NCBI GenBank assembly: GCA_902620425.1
Contig: CACNHX010000004.1
Span: 47,177-111,176 of the forward strand
Reading direction: 5' to 3'
Origin: an uncultured Alphaproteobacteria bacterium
GTDB taxonomy: Bacteria; Pseudomonadota; Alphaproteobacteria; HIMB59; GCA-002718135
Length of the DNA stretch: 64,000 nt
The notes under the pieces: generated by a model
What the model saw: the letters and a program-made list of their open reading frames with translations, nothing else
The model's database searches: none
Told to the model about the DNA's origin: nothing
Part shown: one piece after another, positions 8,518 to 18,965 of the stretch
How positions within the stretch are numbered: the first letter of the stretch is position 1
Layout of the letters: each line of letters starts with the position of its first letter
Program-made: the position numbers and the translations under genes

Positions 8518-9321
8518 TTAAAAATCTATTTTTTTATTATTTTCAGCTGCATAATTAATAATAAATTGCCATGCTGATCTACCAGTTCTATTACCTCTTT
8601 GTAAACTCCATTTAATTGCTTCTTTTTCAGTCTTTTCATCAAAAGGAAGATTAAACTTTTCACAATACTTTGAAATTATTTTAACAAATTCATTTTGAGA
8701 AATATTATGAAAGCCAATCCATAGACCAAAACGATCACTTAAACTTATTTTTTCTTCAACACTTTCATCTGTATGAATAGCAGAGGACCTTTCATTTTCT
8801 ATCATATCCCTTGGCATTAAATGTCTTCTATTAGATGTTACATAAAGAACAATATTTTTAGGCTGATTTTGTATACTTCCATCTAAAGTAGATTTAATTA
8901 TTTTGTAATCGCTATCTATTTTTTCAAATGATAAATCATCAATAAAAATTATAAAATTATAATTATTTAAATTTGCATATTTTTCATAAATAATTTCAAT
9001 ATCAAAAATATTATTTTTATTTAATTGTATTAATTTTAAATTATTATTTTTTTTGTTTATTTCATTAAAAACAGATTTAATTAGTGAGCTTTTACCGTTA
9101 CCTCTTGATCCCCATAACAAGGCGTTATTTGTAAAATTTCCTTCAGCAAAATTTTTCGTATTATCATAAATTGTTTTCTTTTGTCTTTCTATTCCAATTA
9201 AAAGATCAAGATCTAAACAACTAAAATAAGAGATTATTTTAAGGTTTTTTATTTTGCTATCCCAAATAAATGCATTTCCTCTTGAGAGTGTAAAATTTGA
9301 TAAAAAATCGCTTAAAAACAT
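8518..9321 (-). CDS. DUF815-family AAA ATPase
   Basis: A 267-residue P-loop protein. Walker A is WGSRGNGKSSLI and Walker B is FIIFIDDLSF; YVTSNRRHLMPRDM and SLSDRFGLWIGFHN are hallmarks of the DUF815 group of AAA+ proteins. The function is not established, although these proteins are widespread in proteobacteria. The gene is convergent with the FKBP gene (one base apart) and divergent from yajC, an arrangement I recall from other alphaproteobacteria. Confidence 0.85.
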   Translation of the reverse strand: MFLSDFLSNFTLSRGNAFIWDSKIKNLKIISYFSCLDLDLLIGIERQKKTIYDNTKNFAEGNFTNNALLWGSRGNGKSSLIKSVFNEINKKNNNLKLIQLNKNNIFDIEIIYEKYANLNNYNFIIFIDDLSFEKIDSDYKIIKSTLDGSIQNQPKNIVLYVTSNRRHLMPRDMIENERSSAIHTDESVEEKISLSDRFGLWIGFHNISQNEFVKIISKYCEKFNLPFDEKTEKEAIKWSLQRGNRTGRSAWQFIINYAAENNKKIDF

Positions 9322-9335
9322 TATAAATACTTTAT

Positions 9336-9362
9336 TTGATTTTTCTTATTACACAGTATAAT
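9336..9362 (+). promoter_or_regulatory. Putative sigma-70 promoter for yajC-secD-secF
   Basis: A perfect TATAAT lies at 9357-9362, with a TTGATT -35-like hexamer at 9336-9341. The spacing of 15 bases is short; a TTTGAT reading gives 16. It is the only good -10 element between the divergent DUF815 gene and the yajC start at 9397. AT-rich DNA produces chance matches, hence modest confidence. Confidence 0.4.
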
Positions 9363-9396
9363 AAATCTCTCAAATTAAATCATCATAGGTACAATT

Positions 9397-9738
9397 ATGG
9401 AAGCATTTGGAACATTTTTACCACTTATATTAATATTTGTAGTTTTTTATTTTTTATTAATTAGGCCACAACAAAGAAAAGTTAAACAGCACAAAGAAAT
9501 GCTATCCAATTTAAAAAGAGGTGATAAAATAGTAACTTCAGGTGGAATTATCGGAACTATAAATAAGGTAGCTGACAATAGGGAATTAACCTTAGAAGTT
9601 GCTGAAAATGTTGAAATAAAAATTGCATCCGGAATGGTTGCAGATTTATATGCAATGCCAGAAGTTCAAAAAAAAGAACCACCAAAAGAAGAGAATAAAA
9701 GTAAATCTGGCTTTTCTTTATTTTCTAGAAAAAAATAA
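9397..9738 (+). CDS. yajC: Preprotein translocase subunit YajC
   Basis: A 113-residue protein with one N-terminal membrane helix (LPLILIFVVFYFLLIRPQQ) ending in the diagnostic RPQQRKVKQHKEM. A cytoplasmic beta-rich domain follows (GDKIVTSGGIIGTI, near 50-62) and then a charged Lys/Glu tail. YajC associates with SecDF at the SecYEG translocon. Twelve bases precede secD. The order yajC-secD-secF is the usual one. Confidence 0.95.
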   Translation: MEAFGTFLPLILIFVVFYFLLIRPQQRKVKQHKEMLSNLKRGDKIVTSGGIIGTINKVADNRELTLEVAENVEIKIASGMVADLYAMPEVQKKEPPKEENKSKSGFSLFSRKK

Positions 9739-9750
9739 ATTTTTTTATTA

Positions 9751-11301
9751 ATGAAAAATTATCCAATCTGGAAATCATTTACAGTAGTATCATTAGTTTT
9801 ATTAGGAATAATTTTTGCAGTACCTTCAATTATTTATGATGAAAATTCAGAAAACTGGTTTTTAAAAAATAAGATTAATTTAGGTTTAGACTTACAAGGT
9901 GGATCATATTTATTATTAGAAGTTCAACTAGACGTTTTATATAAAGAAGAATTAGATAATTTTGTCGATAGTGTTCGTTTAATTTCTAGAGATCAAGCTG
10001 TAAAAATTGAAAAAATTGATATTCAAGAAAATGAGGTTGTTGTTTTTTTTGGTAATAAAGAGAAGATAAAAGATATTAGAGATAGTTTTTTTCAAATGTA
10101 CAGAGGAGTTACTTTACAAATTAATAACAATAAACTCAGTATAAAGTTAAATGATGAATATAGAAAAATTATTCAAGATTCAGCAATTAAACAATCACTT
10201 GAAATTGTTAGAAAAAGAATTGATGAATCTGGAACTAAAGAACCTTTAATCCAAAGATCAGGTAAAAAGAGAATACTTTTACAATTACCAGGAGTAAAAG
10301 ACCCTGAAAGAATAAAAGATTTATTAGGTAAAACAGCCAAACTAACTTTTCACATTGTTGATAATGATAATACATCTGCTCTTCAAAACAATTTAGCTCC
10401 TTTTGGAAAAATTATTGTTCCTGACATGTATGATGAAAATACAAAATATTTATTAGATAAAAGAGCAGTTGTAGGTGGAGAAAATTTAGTTGATGCCAAA
10501 GGTTCTTTTGATCAAACAGAAGGTCATGCAGTCTCATTCCGTTTTGATACAGAAGGTGCGCAAAAATTTGGTAAAGTTACAACAAACAATATTGGTAAAA
10601 ATCTGGCTGTTGTATTAGATGGAGTTGTCATTACAGCTCCAAGAATTAGCAGTGCTATTACAGGAGGCTCAGGTATCATAACTGGAAATTTTAATGCTCA
10701 GGAAGCATCTGATTTAGCTGTTTTATTAAGAGCTGGTGCTTTGCCAGCGCCTTTAGAAATTGTAGAAGAAAGATCAGTAGGTGCTGGTTTAGGAGCAGAC
10801 TCTATAGCTGCTGGTCAAATAGCTGCTATTATTGGCATGGTTTTAGTGTGCATATTTATGATACTCATATATGGAACTTTTGGTGCTCTAGCTAATGTTT
10901 CATTAATTGTAAATTTATTTATAATTATTTCTTTATTAGGAACAATTGGTGCAACATTAACACTGCCTGGTATAGCAGGAATTGTATTAACTATTGGTAT
11001 GGCGGTAGATGCAAATGTTCTAATATTTGAAAGAATTAAAGAAGAGAGTTTAAAACAAAAAAAAGTTTTTCAGATTGTAAAAAATGGTTTCGATAGAGCT
11101 ATGTCAACTATACTTGATGCCAATATTACTACTCTAATTGCTGCTGTTTTACTTTTTGCATTTGGATCTGGTCCAATAAGAGGATTTTCAATTACATTAT
11201 CTTTGGGTGTAGTAGCCTCAATGTTCACAGCTTTAATGCTTACGAACTTTTTGGTATATATGTACTTATCATTTGCAAATAAAAAAGAATTAAAATTATA
11301 A
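9751..11301 (+). CDS. secD: Protein translocase subunit SecD
   Basis: A 516-residue inner-membrane protein. The first helix (about 8-26) leads into the periplasmic P1 region, which begins with the conserved NLGLDLQGGSYLLLEV. KRIDESGTKEPLIQRSGKKR and the DLAVLLRAGALPAPL motif precede helices 2-6, the latter carrying GMAVDANVLIFERIKEE. SecD and SecF use the proton gradient to help pull proteins through the Sec channel. It overlaps secF by one base and is translationally coupled. Confidence 0.97.
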   Translation: MKNYPIWKSFTVVSLVLLGIIFAVPSIIYDENSENWFLKNKINLGLDLQGGSYLLLEVQLDVLYKEELDNFVDSVRLISRDQAVKIEKIDIQENEVVVFFGNKEKIKDIRDSFFQMYRGVTLQINNNKLSIKLNDEYRKIIQDSAIKQSLEIVRKRIDESGTKEPLIQRSGKKRILLQLPGVKDPERIKDLLGKTAKLTFHIVDNDNTSALQNNLAPFGKIIVPDMYDENTKYLLDKRAVVGGENLVDAKGSFDQTEGHAVSFRFDTEGAQKFGKVTTNNIGKNLAVVLDGVVITAPRISSAITGGSGIITGNFNAQEASDLAVLLRAGALPAPLEIVEERSVGAGLGADSIAAGQIAAIIGMVLVCIFMILIYGTFGALANVSLIVNLFIIISLLGTIGATLTLPGIAGIVLTIGMAVDANVLIFERIKEESLKQKKVFQIVKNGFDRAMSTILDANITTLIAAVLLFAFGSGPIRGFSITLSLGVVASMFTALMLTNFLVYMYLSFANKKELKL

Positions 11302-12200
11302 TGTTTGGTTTAAATAAAATTATTCCTGTTGAGCCTAATATAAATTTTCTAGGTTTAAGAAGAAATTTTTTAATTTTTTCTATTATAGCCATTTTAATTT
11401 CAATTATTTTACTAAGTATAAAAGGTTTAAATTTAGGGATTGATTTTAAAGGAGGTACTTTAATTGAAGTAAGTACAAAAAATACTTCAATTGGTGAACT
11501 AAGAGAAATTTTATCTTCTTCTTATAGTGATGTATCTTTACAAGAATTTGGTAACGAGAATATTATTTTAATACGACTTCAAAACAAAAGTAATCAAGAA
11601 AGTATTGAAACAGTTAATTCTGTCAAAAATTTAATTCAAGACAAAGTTGTTGAGTTTAGAAGGTCTGAATTTGTTGGCCCGACAATTAGTTCTGAGCTTT
11701 TGTTTAGAGGATTTCAAGCAGTTTCTTTTGCCCTTATTGCCATTTTAATCTACATTTGGTTGCGTTTTGAATGGCAATTTGGTTTTGGTGCAGTTGTTGC
11801 TTTAACTCATGATGTGTTATTTACTCTTGGATTGTTATCTATTCTAAATGTAGAATTTTCTCTTGCAACAATAGCAGCAATTCTTACAATTGCTGGATAT
11901 TCTATTAACGACACAGTTGTAATATTTGATAGGGTTCGTGAAAATTTAAGAAAATATAAAAAGTTAGAGTTAGTAGATCTATTTAACTTATCAGTTAATA
12001 ATACTTTATCTAGAACTATAATGACTAGTTTAACTACACTTCTTGCATTAGTATCTTTATTTATTTTTGGAGGAGAGGTTATTAGACCCTTTGCTTTAAC
12101 AATGATTATAGGTGTAATAATTGGAACATATTCTTCGGTCTTTATTGCGGTCCCAACTTTATTAATTTTTAAGTTTAGACCGCAAGATGAAGATGATTAA
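11301..12200 (+). CDS. secF: Protein translocase subunit SecF
   Basis: A 299-residue protein with a first helix near 25-45 and the family motif LGIDFKGGTLIEV. A short periplasmic domain is followed by five helices containing GYSINDTVVIFDRVREN and TSLTTLLALVSLFIFGG. It partners SecD. It starts inside the secD stop region (ATAATG) and its last four bases overlap the convergent sodB gene. Confidence 0.97.
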   Translation: MFGLNKIIPVEPNINFLGLRRNFLIFSIIAILISIILLSIKGLNLGIDFKGGTLIEVSTKNTSIGELREILSSSYSDVSLQEFGNENIILIRLQNKSNQESIETVNSVKNLIQDKVVEFRRSEFVGPTISSELLFRGFQAVSFALIAILIYIWLRFEWQFGFGAVVALTHDVLFTLGLLSILNVEFSLATIAAILTIAGYSINDTVVIFDRVRENLRKYKKLELVDLFNLSVNNTLSRTIMTSLTTLLALVSLFIFGGEVIRPFALTMIIGVIIGTYSSVFIAVPTLLIFKFRPQDEDD

Positions 12201-12793
12201 GCGTTATTTAAGTTTTCTGTAACTTTTTCCCAATTAACTAAATTATCGATAAAGGCTTTTAAATAATCAGGTCTTCTATTTCTATAATCAACATAATACG
12301 AGTGTTCCCAAACATCACATCCAAGTAGAGGTGTGTGACCATGAACGATTGGATTTTCTCCATTTGGTGTTTTAGTAATTTCTAATTTTCCATTGTTTAA
12401 AACTAACCAACACCAACCTGATCCAAATTGACCAATACCTGCATTTATAAAATCTTCTTTCATTTTTTCAACTGAACCAATGTCTGAAATTATTTTATTT
12501 TCCAGTTCAGATGGAATTTTACCATTTGGATTATTTTTCATCACTTCCCAAAAATGAACATGATTTATATGTTGTGCCACATTGTTGAATACTGGTGCAT
12601 TTTTTTGATAAGAATTTATTACAATATCATTAACATTGTCATCCGCTATATTTTGTTCTTTAATAAATTTATTTCCATTTGTTATGTAAGCCATGTGGTG
12701 CTTATCATGATGCAACTCTAAAGTTTCAGCCGACATATACGGCATTAGAGCATCTTTACTGTAGGGTAGATCTGGTAACTCTAGATTTATCAT
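12197..12793 (-). CDS. sodB: Superoxide dismutase (Fe/Mn type)
   Basis: A 198-residue Fe/Mn-family enzyme. Metal ligands are visible: His28 (SAETLELHHDKHH), His78 (FNNVAQHINHVHFW), and the Asp and His of CDVWEHSYYVDYRNRRPDY. It dismutates superoxide to oxygen and hydrogen peroxide in the cytoplasm. No signal peptide is seen. Fe versus Mn preference cannot be called safely from sequence alone; the AQHINHVHFW context is compatible with the Fe group. It lies 15 bases downstream of uvrA on the same strand, so read-through from uvrA is possible. Confidence 0.95.
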   Translation of the reverse strand: MINLELPDLPYSKDALMPYMSAETLELHHDKHHMAYITNGNKFIKEQNIADDNVNDIVINSYQKNAPVFNNVAQHINHVHFWEVMKNNPNGKIPSELENKIISDIGSVEKMKEDFINAGIGQFGSGWCWLVLNNGKLEITKTPNGENPIVHGHTPLLGCDVWEHSYYVDYRNRRPDYLKAFIDNLVNWEKVTENLNNA

Positions 12794-12808
12794 TTTATTT
12801 CCTTTGAT

Positions 12809-15613
12809 TTATAAAATTTTTTTTAAAAATTCACCTGTAAAGCTTTTTTTATTATTTGCAATATCTTCGGGGGTACCAGTGCCAACAATTTGACCGCCAT
12901 TTACACCTCCCAGAGGACCAAGATCAATTATATGATCAGCTGTTTTAATAACATCAAGATTATGTTCAATAACTATTACAGTATTACCTTCATCAACAAG
13001 TGTATGAAGAATTTTAAGTAATTTTTTAACATCGTCAAAATGAAGACCGGTTGTTGGCTCATCTAGAATATATAGTGTTTTTCCTGTTGATCTTTTTGAT
13101 AATTCTTTTGATAATTTTATTCTTTGGGCTTCACCACCTGACAAAGTAGTAGCTGATTGACCTATTTTTATATAATCTAATCCAACATCCATTAGAGTTT
13201 GTAGTTTTTGTTTTATTGCAGGAATTTTATCAAAAAATTTATAACCTTCCTCAACAGTCATTTCTAAAACATCAGAAATCGATTTATCTTTATATTTTAC
13301 TTCTAAAGTTTCTCTATTGTATCGTTTTCCTTTACAGATATCGCATTCAACATAAACATCCGCTAAAAAATGCATTTCTATTTTTTTTACTCCGTCTCCT
13401 TCGCATGACTCACATCTACCACCCTTAACATTAAAAGAAAAACGACCTGGTTTATATCCTCTAGCACTTGATTCATTTAAGTTCGCAAACCAATCTCTAA
13501 TAGGTGTAAAGCAACCTGTGTATGTTGCTGGATTTGATCTTGGTGTTCTTCCAATAGGTGATTGATCTATATCAATTACTTTATCTATATGATTAATGCC
13601 TTTAAAGTTAAAACGACTTTCATCTTTATTTAACGATTTATTAAAATATTCATCTAACCTTTGATATAATGTATCAATTATTAATGATGATTTTCCACTT
13701 CCAGAAACACCTGTCACAGTAATAAAATTTCCTAAAGGTAAAGTAACGTTAAGATTATCTAAATTATTTGTTTTAATTTTATTAAGTTTAAAAACTTTGT
13801 TTTTATTAAATTTCCGTCTTTTTTTTGGAACTTCAATTTCTAAGGATTTATTCAAATATTTGGCTGTCAAACTTTTATTATTTTTCAGTATTTTCTTAAG
13901 ACCTCCTTCTGCAATTATGTGACCTCCATTAACTCCTGCCTTAACACCAATATCAATTATATGATCAGATTGTCTAATTGCATCCTCATCATGCTCTACA
14001 ACAATAACTGTATTTCCTAAATCTCTTAATCTAAATAAAGTTTCAATTAGTTGCTGATTATCTTTTTGATGTAATCCAATTGATGGTTCATCCAAAACAT
14101 ATAAAACTCCTGTTAAACCTGAACCAATTTGACTTGCCAATCTAATTCTTTGACTTTCACCTCCAGACAAAGTTTTACTAGCTCTTGCTAATGATAGATA
14201 ATCCAAACCAACTCTATTTAAAAAAACTAATCGATCTTTTATTTCTTTAATTACTCCTTCAGCAATTTTTTTATTATTTTTGTCTAGTTTACTCTCTAGT
14301 GATGAAAACCAACTTAAACACTCGCTAATTGATTTTTTAGTTATATTTCCAATATGATTTTCATCTATTTTTACAGCTAAAGCTTTCTCGTTAAGACGAT
14401 AACCATTACAAACTTCACAATCTCTCTCTGATAAATATTTTTCTAACTCATATTGAAGCCACCATCTCTCAGTTTCTTCATATTTTCGATCAATAAAATT
14501 TATTATTCCTTCAAAATCATATAAAAAATTTAATTCGCTATTTTCATCTCCATAAAGAATTATATTTTTTACCTTTTTAGGAATATCGTTCCATGGAACA
14601 TTTTTCTTTACTTTAAATTGTTTTAAAATTTTATCTATTGTTTCAACAAAATATTTTTTTTGATAACCAAATACTTTTGTTTCCCATGGTTTAATAGCTC
14701 CATCAGAAATTGATCTGGTCTCATCTGGTACAATCTTGTATTCATCAAAATATTTTTCAACTCCTAGTCCATCACACTCTGAACATGCTCCTTGTGGCGC
14801 ATTAAAACTAAATAATCGAGGTTCAATTTCTTCAATACTAAATCCAGATACAGGACATGCAAATTTTGATGAAAATACAGATATTTTATTTGTATCCAAA
14901 TTTTCTAAATATAACAAACCATCTGATAGTGTTAGTGCAACTTCTATACTTTCACTTAATCTTTGTTGAATATTTTTTTTTACAACAAGGCGATCAATCA
15001 CAACATCGATATTGTGTTTAAAATTCTTTTTAAGTGAAGGCACTTCATCAATATCATAAACCATATTATCTACTTTTAAGCGTTGGTAACCTCTTTTTTT
15101 TAAATCTTCGATTTCTTTTCTGTATTCACCTTTTCTGTCTCTAACTATAGGAGATAAAATATATATTCTCTTATCAATATTATTTTTTATAATTTGATCA
15201 GTCATTTCACTTACTGATTGTGATTTAATTGGCTTACCTGTTGTAGGAGAATAGGGAACCCCAACTCTAGCATATAGAACTCTTAGGTAATCGTAGATTT
15301 CAGTAACAGTTCCTACGGTACTTCTTGGATTTTTTTGAGTAGTTTTTTGTTCTATAGAAATTGCTGGTGACAAACCATCAATACTATCTACATCAGGTTT
15401 ATTCATCATTTGAAGAAATTGTCTTGCATATGCAGAAAGACTTTCAACATATTTTCTTTGTCCCTCAGAATAAATTGTATCAAATGCTAATGTTGATTTA
15501 CCTGAACCACTTACACCAGTTATTACTACGAGTTTATTCTTTGGTATTTCTAAGTTTATATTTTTAAGATTGTGCTCTCTTGCACCTTTTATAACAATTT
15601 TATCTAAATTCAT
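12809..15613 (-). CDS. uvrA: Excinuclease ABC subunit UvrA
   Basis: A 934-residue protein of normal length. The two ABC modules have Walker A GVSGSGKSTLAFDT and GVSGSGKSSLIIDT, with signature motifs ASKTLSGGESQRIRLASQ and SATTLSGGEAQRIKLSKE. The C-terminal zinc module is CESCEGDG...CDICKG. The first zinc module reads CPVSGF...GACSECDG, with Ser where many bacteria have Cys, a form I associate with alphaproteobacteria. It recognises bulky DNA lesions together with UvrB. It is divergent from ssb across about 57 bases, the same partner as in many proteobacteria. Confidence 0.98.
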   Translation of the reverse strand: MNLDKIVIKGAREHNLKNINLEIPKNKLVVITGVSGSGKSTLAFDTIYSEGQRKYVESLSAYARQFLQMMNKPDVDSIDGLSPAISIEQKTTQKNPRSTVGTVTEIYDYLRVLYARVGVPYSPTTGKPIKSQSVSEMTDQIIKNNIDKRIYILSPIVRDRKGEYRKEIEDLKKRGYQRLKVDNMVYDIDEVPSLKKNFKHNIDVVIDRLVVKKNIQQRLSESIEVALTLSDGLLYLENLDTNKISVFSSKFACPVSGFSIEEIEPRLFSFNAPQGACSECDGLGVEKYFDEYKIVPDETRSISDGAIKPWETKVFGYQKKYFVETIDKILKQFKVKKNVPWNDIPKKVKNIILYGDENSELNFLYDFEGIINFIDRKYEETERWWLQYELEKYLSERDCEVCNGYRLNEKALAVKIDENHIGNITKKSISECLSWFSSLESKLDKNNKKIAEGVIKEIKDRLVFLNRVGLDYLSLARASKTLSGGESQRIRLASQIGSGLTGVLYVLDEPSIGLHQKDNQQLIETLFRLRDLGNTVIVVEHDEDAIRQSDHIIDIGVKAGVNGGHIIAEGGLKKILKNNKSLTAKYLNKSLEIEVPKKRRKFNKNKVFKLNKIKTNNLDNLNVTLPLGNFITVTGVSGSGKSSLIIDTLYQRLDEYFNKSLNKDESRFNFKGINHIDKVIDIDQSPIGRTPRSNPATYTGCFTPIRDWFANLNESSARGYKPGRFSFNVKGGRCESCEGDGVKKIEMHFLADVYVECDICKGKRYNRETLEVKYKDKSISDVLEMTVEEGYKFFDKIPAIKQKLQTLMDVGLDYIKIGQSATTLSGGEAQRIKLSKELSKRSTGKTLYILDEPTTGLHFDDVKKLLKILHTLVDEGNTVIVIEHNLDVIKTADHIIDLGPLGGVNGGQIVGTGTPEDIANNKKSFTGEFLKKIL

Positions 15614-15623
15614 GAATATTAGT

Positions 15624-15648
15624 GTTATCTAACAACGTTAATATGTTA
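15624..15648. promoter_or_regulatory. Overlapping inverted repeats between uvrA and ssb
   Basis: The divergent spacer contains GTTA at 15624-15627, TAAC at 15630-15633, GTTA at 15637-15640 and GTTA at 15645-15648, making two overlapping small palindromes. The position suits an operator shared by uvrA and ssb, for example an SOS site. It does not match either the enterobacterial CTGT-N8-ACAG or the alphaproteobacterial GTTC-N7-GTTC LexA consensus. Weak evidence. Confidence 0.25.
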
Positions 15649-15670
15649 TATGGATATATATAGAATTCTT

Positions 15671-16144
15671 ATGGTTGGTAGTGTTAATAAAACAATTTTA
15701 TTAGGAAACTTGGGAAGAGATCCTGAAATTAGATCTATGCAATCTGGAGCAAAAATGGCTTCATTTTCAATTGCTACATCAAAAAGATGGAAAGATAGAA
15801 ATACCCAAGAACAAAAAGAAAAAACATCTTGGCATAATATTGTTGTTTTTGGAGATGGTCTTGTAGACATAGTAGAAAAATATGTAAAAAAAGGATCTAA
15901 AATTTATGTTGAAGGAGAGCTTCAAACAAGGAAATGGCAAGACAAGGATGGAAATGATAGGTACACTACAGAGGTAATTTTACAGGGATATAATTGTAAT
16001 TTAACCCTCTTAGACAGTAGAAACAGTAATTCTCAAGTGTCAGATAATTCTCAAGAAATGGATCAATCTAAGCCAATTGAAGACAATTCTTTTGGAAATC
16101 AATCAGGTGATTCTGATGATTTAGATGAAGATATCCCTTTTTAA
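15671..16144 (+). CDS. ssb: Single-stranded DNA-binding protein
   Basis: 157 residues from the ATG at 15671. An in-frame ATG at 15650 adds only MDIYRIL, which is not family-like, while MVGSVNKTILLGNLGRDPEIR is the standard SSB start. The OB fold spans residues 1-110 (FSIATSKRWKDR, SWHNIVVFGDG, KKGSKIYVEGELQTRKWQD). A Ser/Asn/Gln linker follows and then the acidic tip DLDEDIPF, which docks repair and replication partners. It coats single-stranded DNA as a tetramer. It is followed by gyrA after a 142-base gap. Confidence 0.96.
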   Translation: MVGSVNKTILLGNLGRDPEIRSMQSGAKMASFSIATSKRWKDRNTQEQKEKTSWHNIVVFGDGLVDIVEKYVKKGSKIYVEGELQTRKWQDKDGNDRYTTEVILQGYNCNLTLLDSRNSNSQVSDNSQEMDQSKPIEDNSFGNQSGDSDDLDEDIPF

Positions 16145-16286
16145 ATTTATATATTAGATATTATTATTTAATTACTGAAAAATATAATTTTTTTAATATA
16201 ATTAAATCAGTTATTTATATTGGTTTAAATTGTGCTTTTTGATATAAAAAAACCTTAATTTTTCTTAGAAAACTTGGATTTTTTTA

Positions 16287-18965
16287 GTGCCTGACGATAT
16301 AGATACACCAAATAACGACAATCAAGAAACTACTAATATACCTTCAGTAAGTTTAGAGCAAGAAATGCAAAAATCCTACCTGGATTATGCAATGTCTGTA
16401 ATAGTTAGTAGGGCTCTTCCAGACTGTAGAGATGGTTTAAAGCCGGTACACAGAAGAATATTGTACTCTATGAGTGAGTCAGGATACAATTTTAATAAAC
16501 CATATAAAAAATCAGCAAGAATAGTGGGTGATGTAATGGGTAAATATCATCCTCACGGAGACTCAGCTATATACAATTCTATGGTTAGAATGGCACAAGA
16601 TTTTTCTATGCGCTTAGAGTTAGTTGATGGTCAAGGAAATTTTGGATCTTTAGATGGAGACCCTCCTGCAGCAATGAGATACACTGAAGCTAGACTTGCT
16701 AAAGTATCTGAGAAGCTTGTTGAAGATATCGATAAAAACACCGTTACCTTTCAGCCTAATTATGATGACACAACAAAAGAACCCTCAGTTTTACCTTCCC
16801 AGTTTCCAAATCTTCTAGTTAATGGAGCATCTGGAATTGCAGTTGGAATGGCGACTAATATTGCCCCACATAATTTAGGAGAAGTAATAGATGCTTCTTT
16901 ATATCTTATTAAAAATCCAGAATGTAATATCTCAGACCTTCAAAAATATATTTTTGGTCCTGATTTTCCAACAGGAGGACAAATAATTGGTAAAAACGGC
17001 ATAACAGAAGCTTTTGAAACTGGAAAAGGAGGGTGTGTAGTTAGATCGAAGACTAGTATTGAAAATTTTAAAAAGGATAGAGAAGCAATTATACTTCATG
17101 AAATACCTTACCAGGTAAATAAATCAAAATTATTAGAAAGAATTGCTGAAATTGTAAAAAATGGAATTGTTGAAGGAATTTCAGATTTAAGAGATGAGTC
17201 AGATAGAAACGGTGTTAGGGTTGTGATTGAATTAAAAAAAGATGTAGATTCAAATATTATTCTAAATCAATTATATAAACATACTTTAATTCAAACGACA
17301 TTTAATTCTAATATGCTTGCTTTAAATAAAGGTAAGCCAGAACAAATGAATTTAAAAGAAATTTTATCTTCATTTTTAGATTTTAGAGAAGAAGTAATAA
17401 TAAAAAGAACATTATTTGACCTTAATAAAGCTAGAGAAAAAGCTCATATTTTAGTTGGGTTGGTTGTTACTAATGAACATATTGATGAAATTATAGAATT
17501 AATAAAAAGTTCAAAAGATACAAAAGAAGCAAAAGAAAAATTAATTAAAAAGAAATGGAAAGTATCTAAACAAAATCTTAATTTTATTAAATCAGTTGAA
17601 GATGATACTGCAGATTTAAAAAACAACACTTTCAATTTTTCTGACTCACAGGCTAAAGCTATTTTAGAATTAAGATTGCAAAAATTAACTGCTTTAGAAA
17701 GAGAAGATATACAAAAAGACTTAGAATGTTTAATTTTAGAGATTAAAAATTACTTATCTATACTAAATTCAAGAGATATTCTTTTAAAAGAAATAGAAAA
17801 TGAATTAACTGAAATCAAAAAAGAATTTGCAACTGAAAGACGTAGTGAGATTATTGATCAAGAATATGAGCAAGTAGATGATTTAAGATATATTCAACAA
17901 GAAGATATAGTTTTAACTATTTCTAATAATGGATACATAAAAAGATCACTATTATCCAATTATCGTTCTCAAAATCGAGGAGGTAAAGGTAAAACTGGTA
18001 TGTCAACAAGAGAAGAAGATTTTGTTAAAGAAATTCACTTTGCAGACACTCATACTAAACTTTTAGTTTTTTCTTCATTAGGAAAAGTTTATTCTCTAAA
18101 ATCTCATGATGTTCCTGAAGCTAGTTTAAAGGCAAGAGGAAAGCCTATAGTAAATTTATTACCTTTTAAAAATTCTGAAAAAATATCAACTTTTCTACCG
18201 TTACCCCTGAATGAAAATCAGTGGGAAAAATTTTATGTTATTTTTACAACTAAAAATGGAATGGTTAGAAAAAATAAATTAATTGATGTTGCTAAGAGTG
18301 GAAAAAGAGAATTGAGGGACTCAGGCAAAGTATCTATTAAGCTTGATGAAAAAGATGAATTAATTGGTGTTAAGCTTTGTACTGTAGATGATGATATTTT
18401 ACTTTCTTCATCAAATGGAAAATGTTTACGTTTTCCAGTTGAAAAATTAAGATTATTTTCTGGTTTAAATTCTTCAGGTGTAAGGGGTATAAAATTAGAT
18501 AAAGGCAATACAATCATTTCTTTAGCAATTTTAAAACATTCAGTGATTGATATGAGCATTCGACAAGAATACTTAAGGGCAGCATCCGAAAGCAGAAAAG
18601 AAACTTCATCACTCAAAAATGGATTTGAAGAATTAAATAATAATGAGGAATTTCTTTTAGCTATAACATCTAAGGGTTTTGGAAAAAGATCATCCGCTTA
18701 TGAATATAGAATTTCAAATAGAGGAGGAAAAGGCATAACTGGCATAATGACATCTGAAAAAAATGGTAAAGTTGTTGATTGTTTTGTTGTTAAGGACAAC
18801 GATGAAATTATTCTTGTTAGTGACAAGGGCCAAATAATTAGAGTTAATGTAAACCAAATTAGAATAGCTGGAAGATCAACAAAAGGTGTAAGTATTTTTA
18901 AGATTCCTGAAAGTGATAGAATTGTTTCTGTTTCTAGAATACAAGATTTCGAAAATAATGAATAA
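16287..18965 (+). CDS. gyrA: DNA gyrase subunit A
   Basis: An 892-residue topoisomerase subunit starting at GTG. Catalytic Tyr132 lies in [10 protein letters not shown]. The quinolone-pocket segment is [19 protein letters not shown], with Ser93 (E. coli Ser83) kept and Asn97 at the place of E. coli Asp87. The GyrA box [11 protein letters not shown] (about 560-570) in the C-terminal pinwheel marks it as gyrase rather than topoisomerase IV. With GyrB it introduces negative supercoils. A long Lys/Glu-rich coiled coil spans roughly 360-520. Its final eight bases overlap coaD. The 142 bases upstream hold no feature I can support beyond AT-rich DNA. Confidence 0.97.
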   Translation: MPDDIDTPNNDNQETTNIPSVSLEQEMQKSYLDYAMSVIVSRALPDCRDGLKPVHRRILYSMSESGYNFNKPYKKSARIVGDVMGKYHPHGDSAIYNSMVRMAQDFSMRLELVDGQGNFGSLDGDPPAAMRYTEARLAKVSEKLVEDIDKNTVTFQPNYDDTTKEPSVLPSQFPNLLVNGASGIAVGMATNIAPHNLGEVIDASLYLIKNPECNISDLQKYIFGPDFPTGGQIIGKNGITEAFETGKGGCVVRSKTSIENFKKDREAIILHEIPYQVNKSKLLERIAEIVKNGIVEGISDLRDESDRNGVRVVIELKKDVDSNIILNQLYKHTLIQTTFNSNMLALNKGKPEQMNLKEILSSFLDFREEVIIKRTLFDLNKAREKAHILVGLVVTNEHIDEIIELIKSSKDTKEAKEKLIKKKWKVSKQNLNFIKSVEDDTADLKNNTFNFSDSQAKAILELRLQKLTALEREDIQKDLECLILEIKNYLSILNSRDILLKEIENELTEIKKEFATERRSEIIDQEYEQVDDLRYIQQEDIVLTISNNGYIKRSLLSNYRSQNRGGKGKTGMSTREEDFVKEIHFADTHTKLLVFSSLGKVYSLKSHDVPEASLKARGKPIVNLLPFKNSEKISTFLPLPLNENQWEKFYVIFTTKNGMVRKNKLIDVAKSGKRELRDSGKVSIKLDEKDELIGVKLCTVDDDILLSSSNGKCLRFPVEKLRLFSGLNSSGVRGIKLDKGNTIISLAILKHSVIDMSIRQEYLRAASESRKETSSLKNGFEELNNNEEFLLAITSKGFGKRSSAYEYRISNRGGKGITGIMTSEKNGKVVDCFVVKDNDEIILVSDKGQIIRVNVNQIRIAGRSTKGVSIFKIPESDRIVSVSRIQDFENNE

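Noticed and set aside
14736..14969. 77-codon frame opposite uvrA
   Set aside because: Shadow of the uvrA zinc-module region, whose protein is conserved throughout.
16145..16286. Possible terminator or promoter between ssb and gyrA
   Set aside because: Only AT-rich sequence; no stable hairpin with a T-run and no correctly spaced promoter hexamers that I could defend.
18233..18616. 127-codon antisense frame inside gyrA
   Set aside because: Fully contained in the conserved C-terminal gyrase domain; no ribosome-binding site or family motif.
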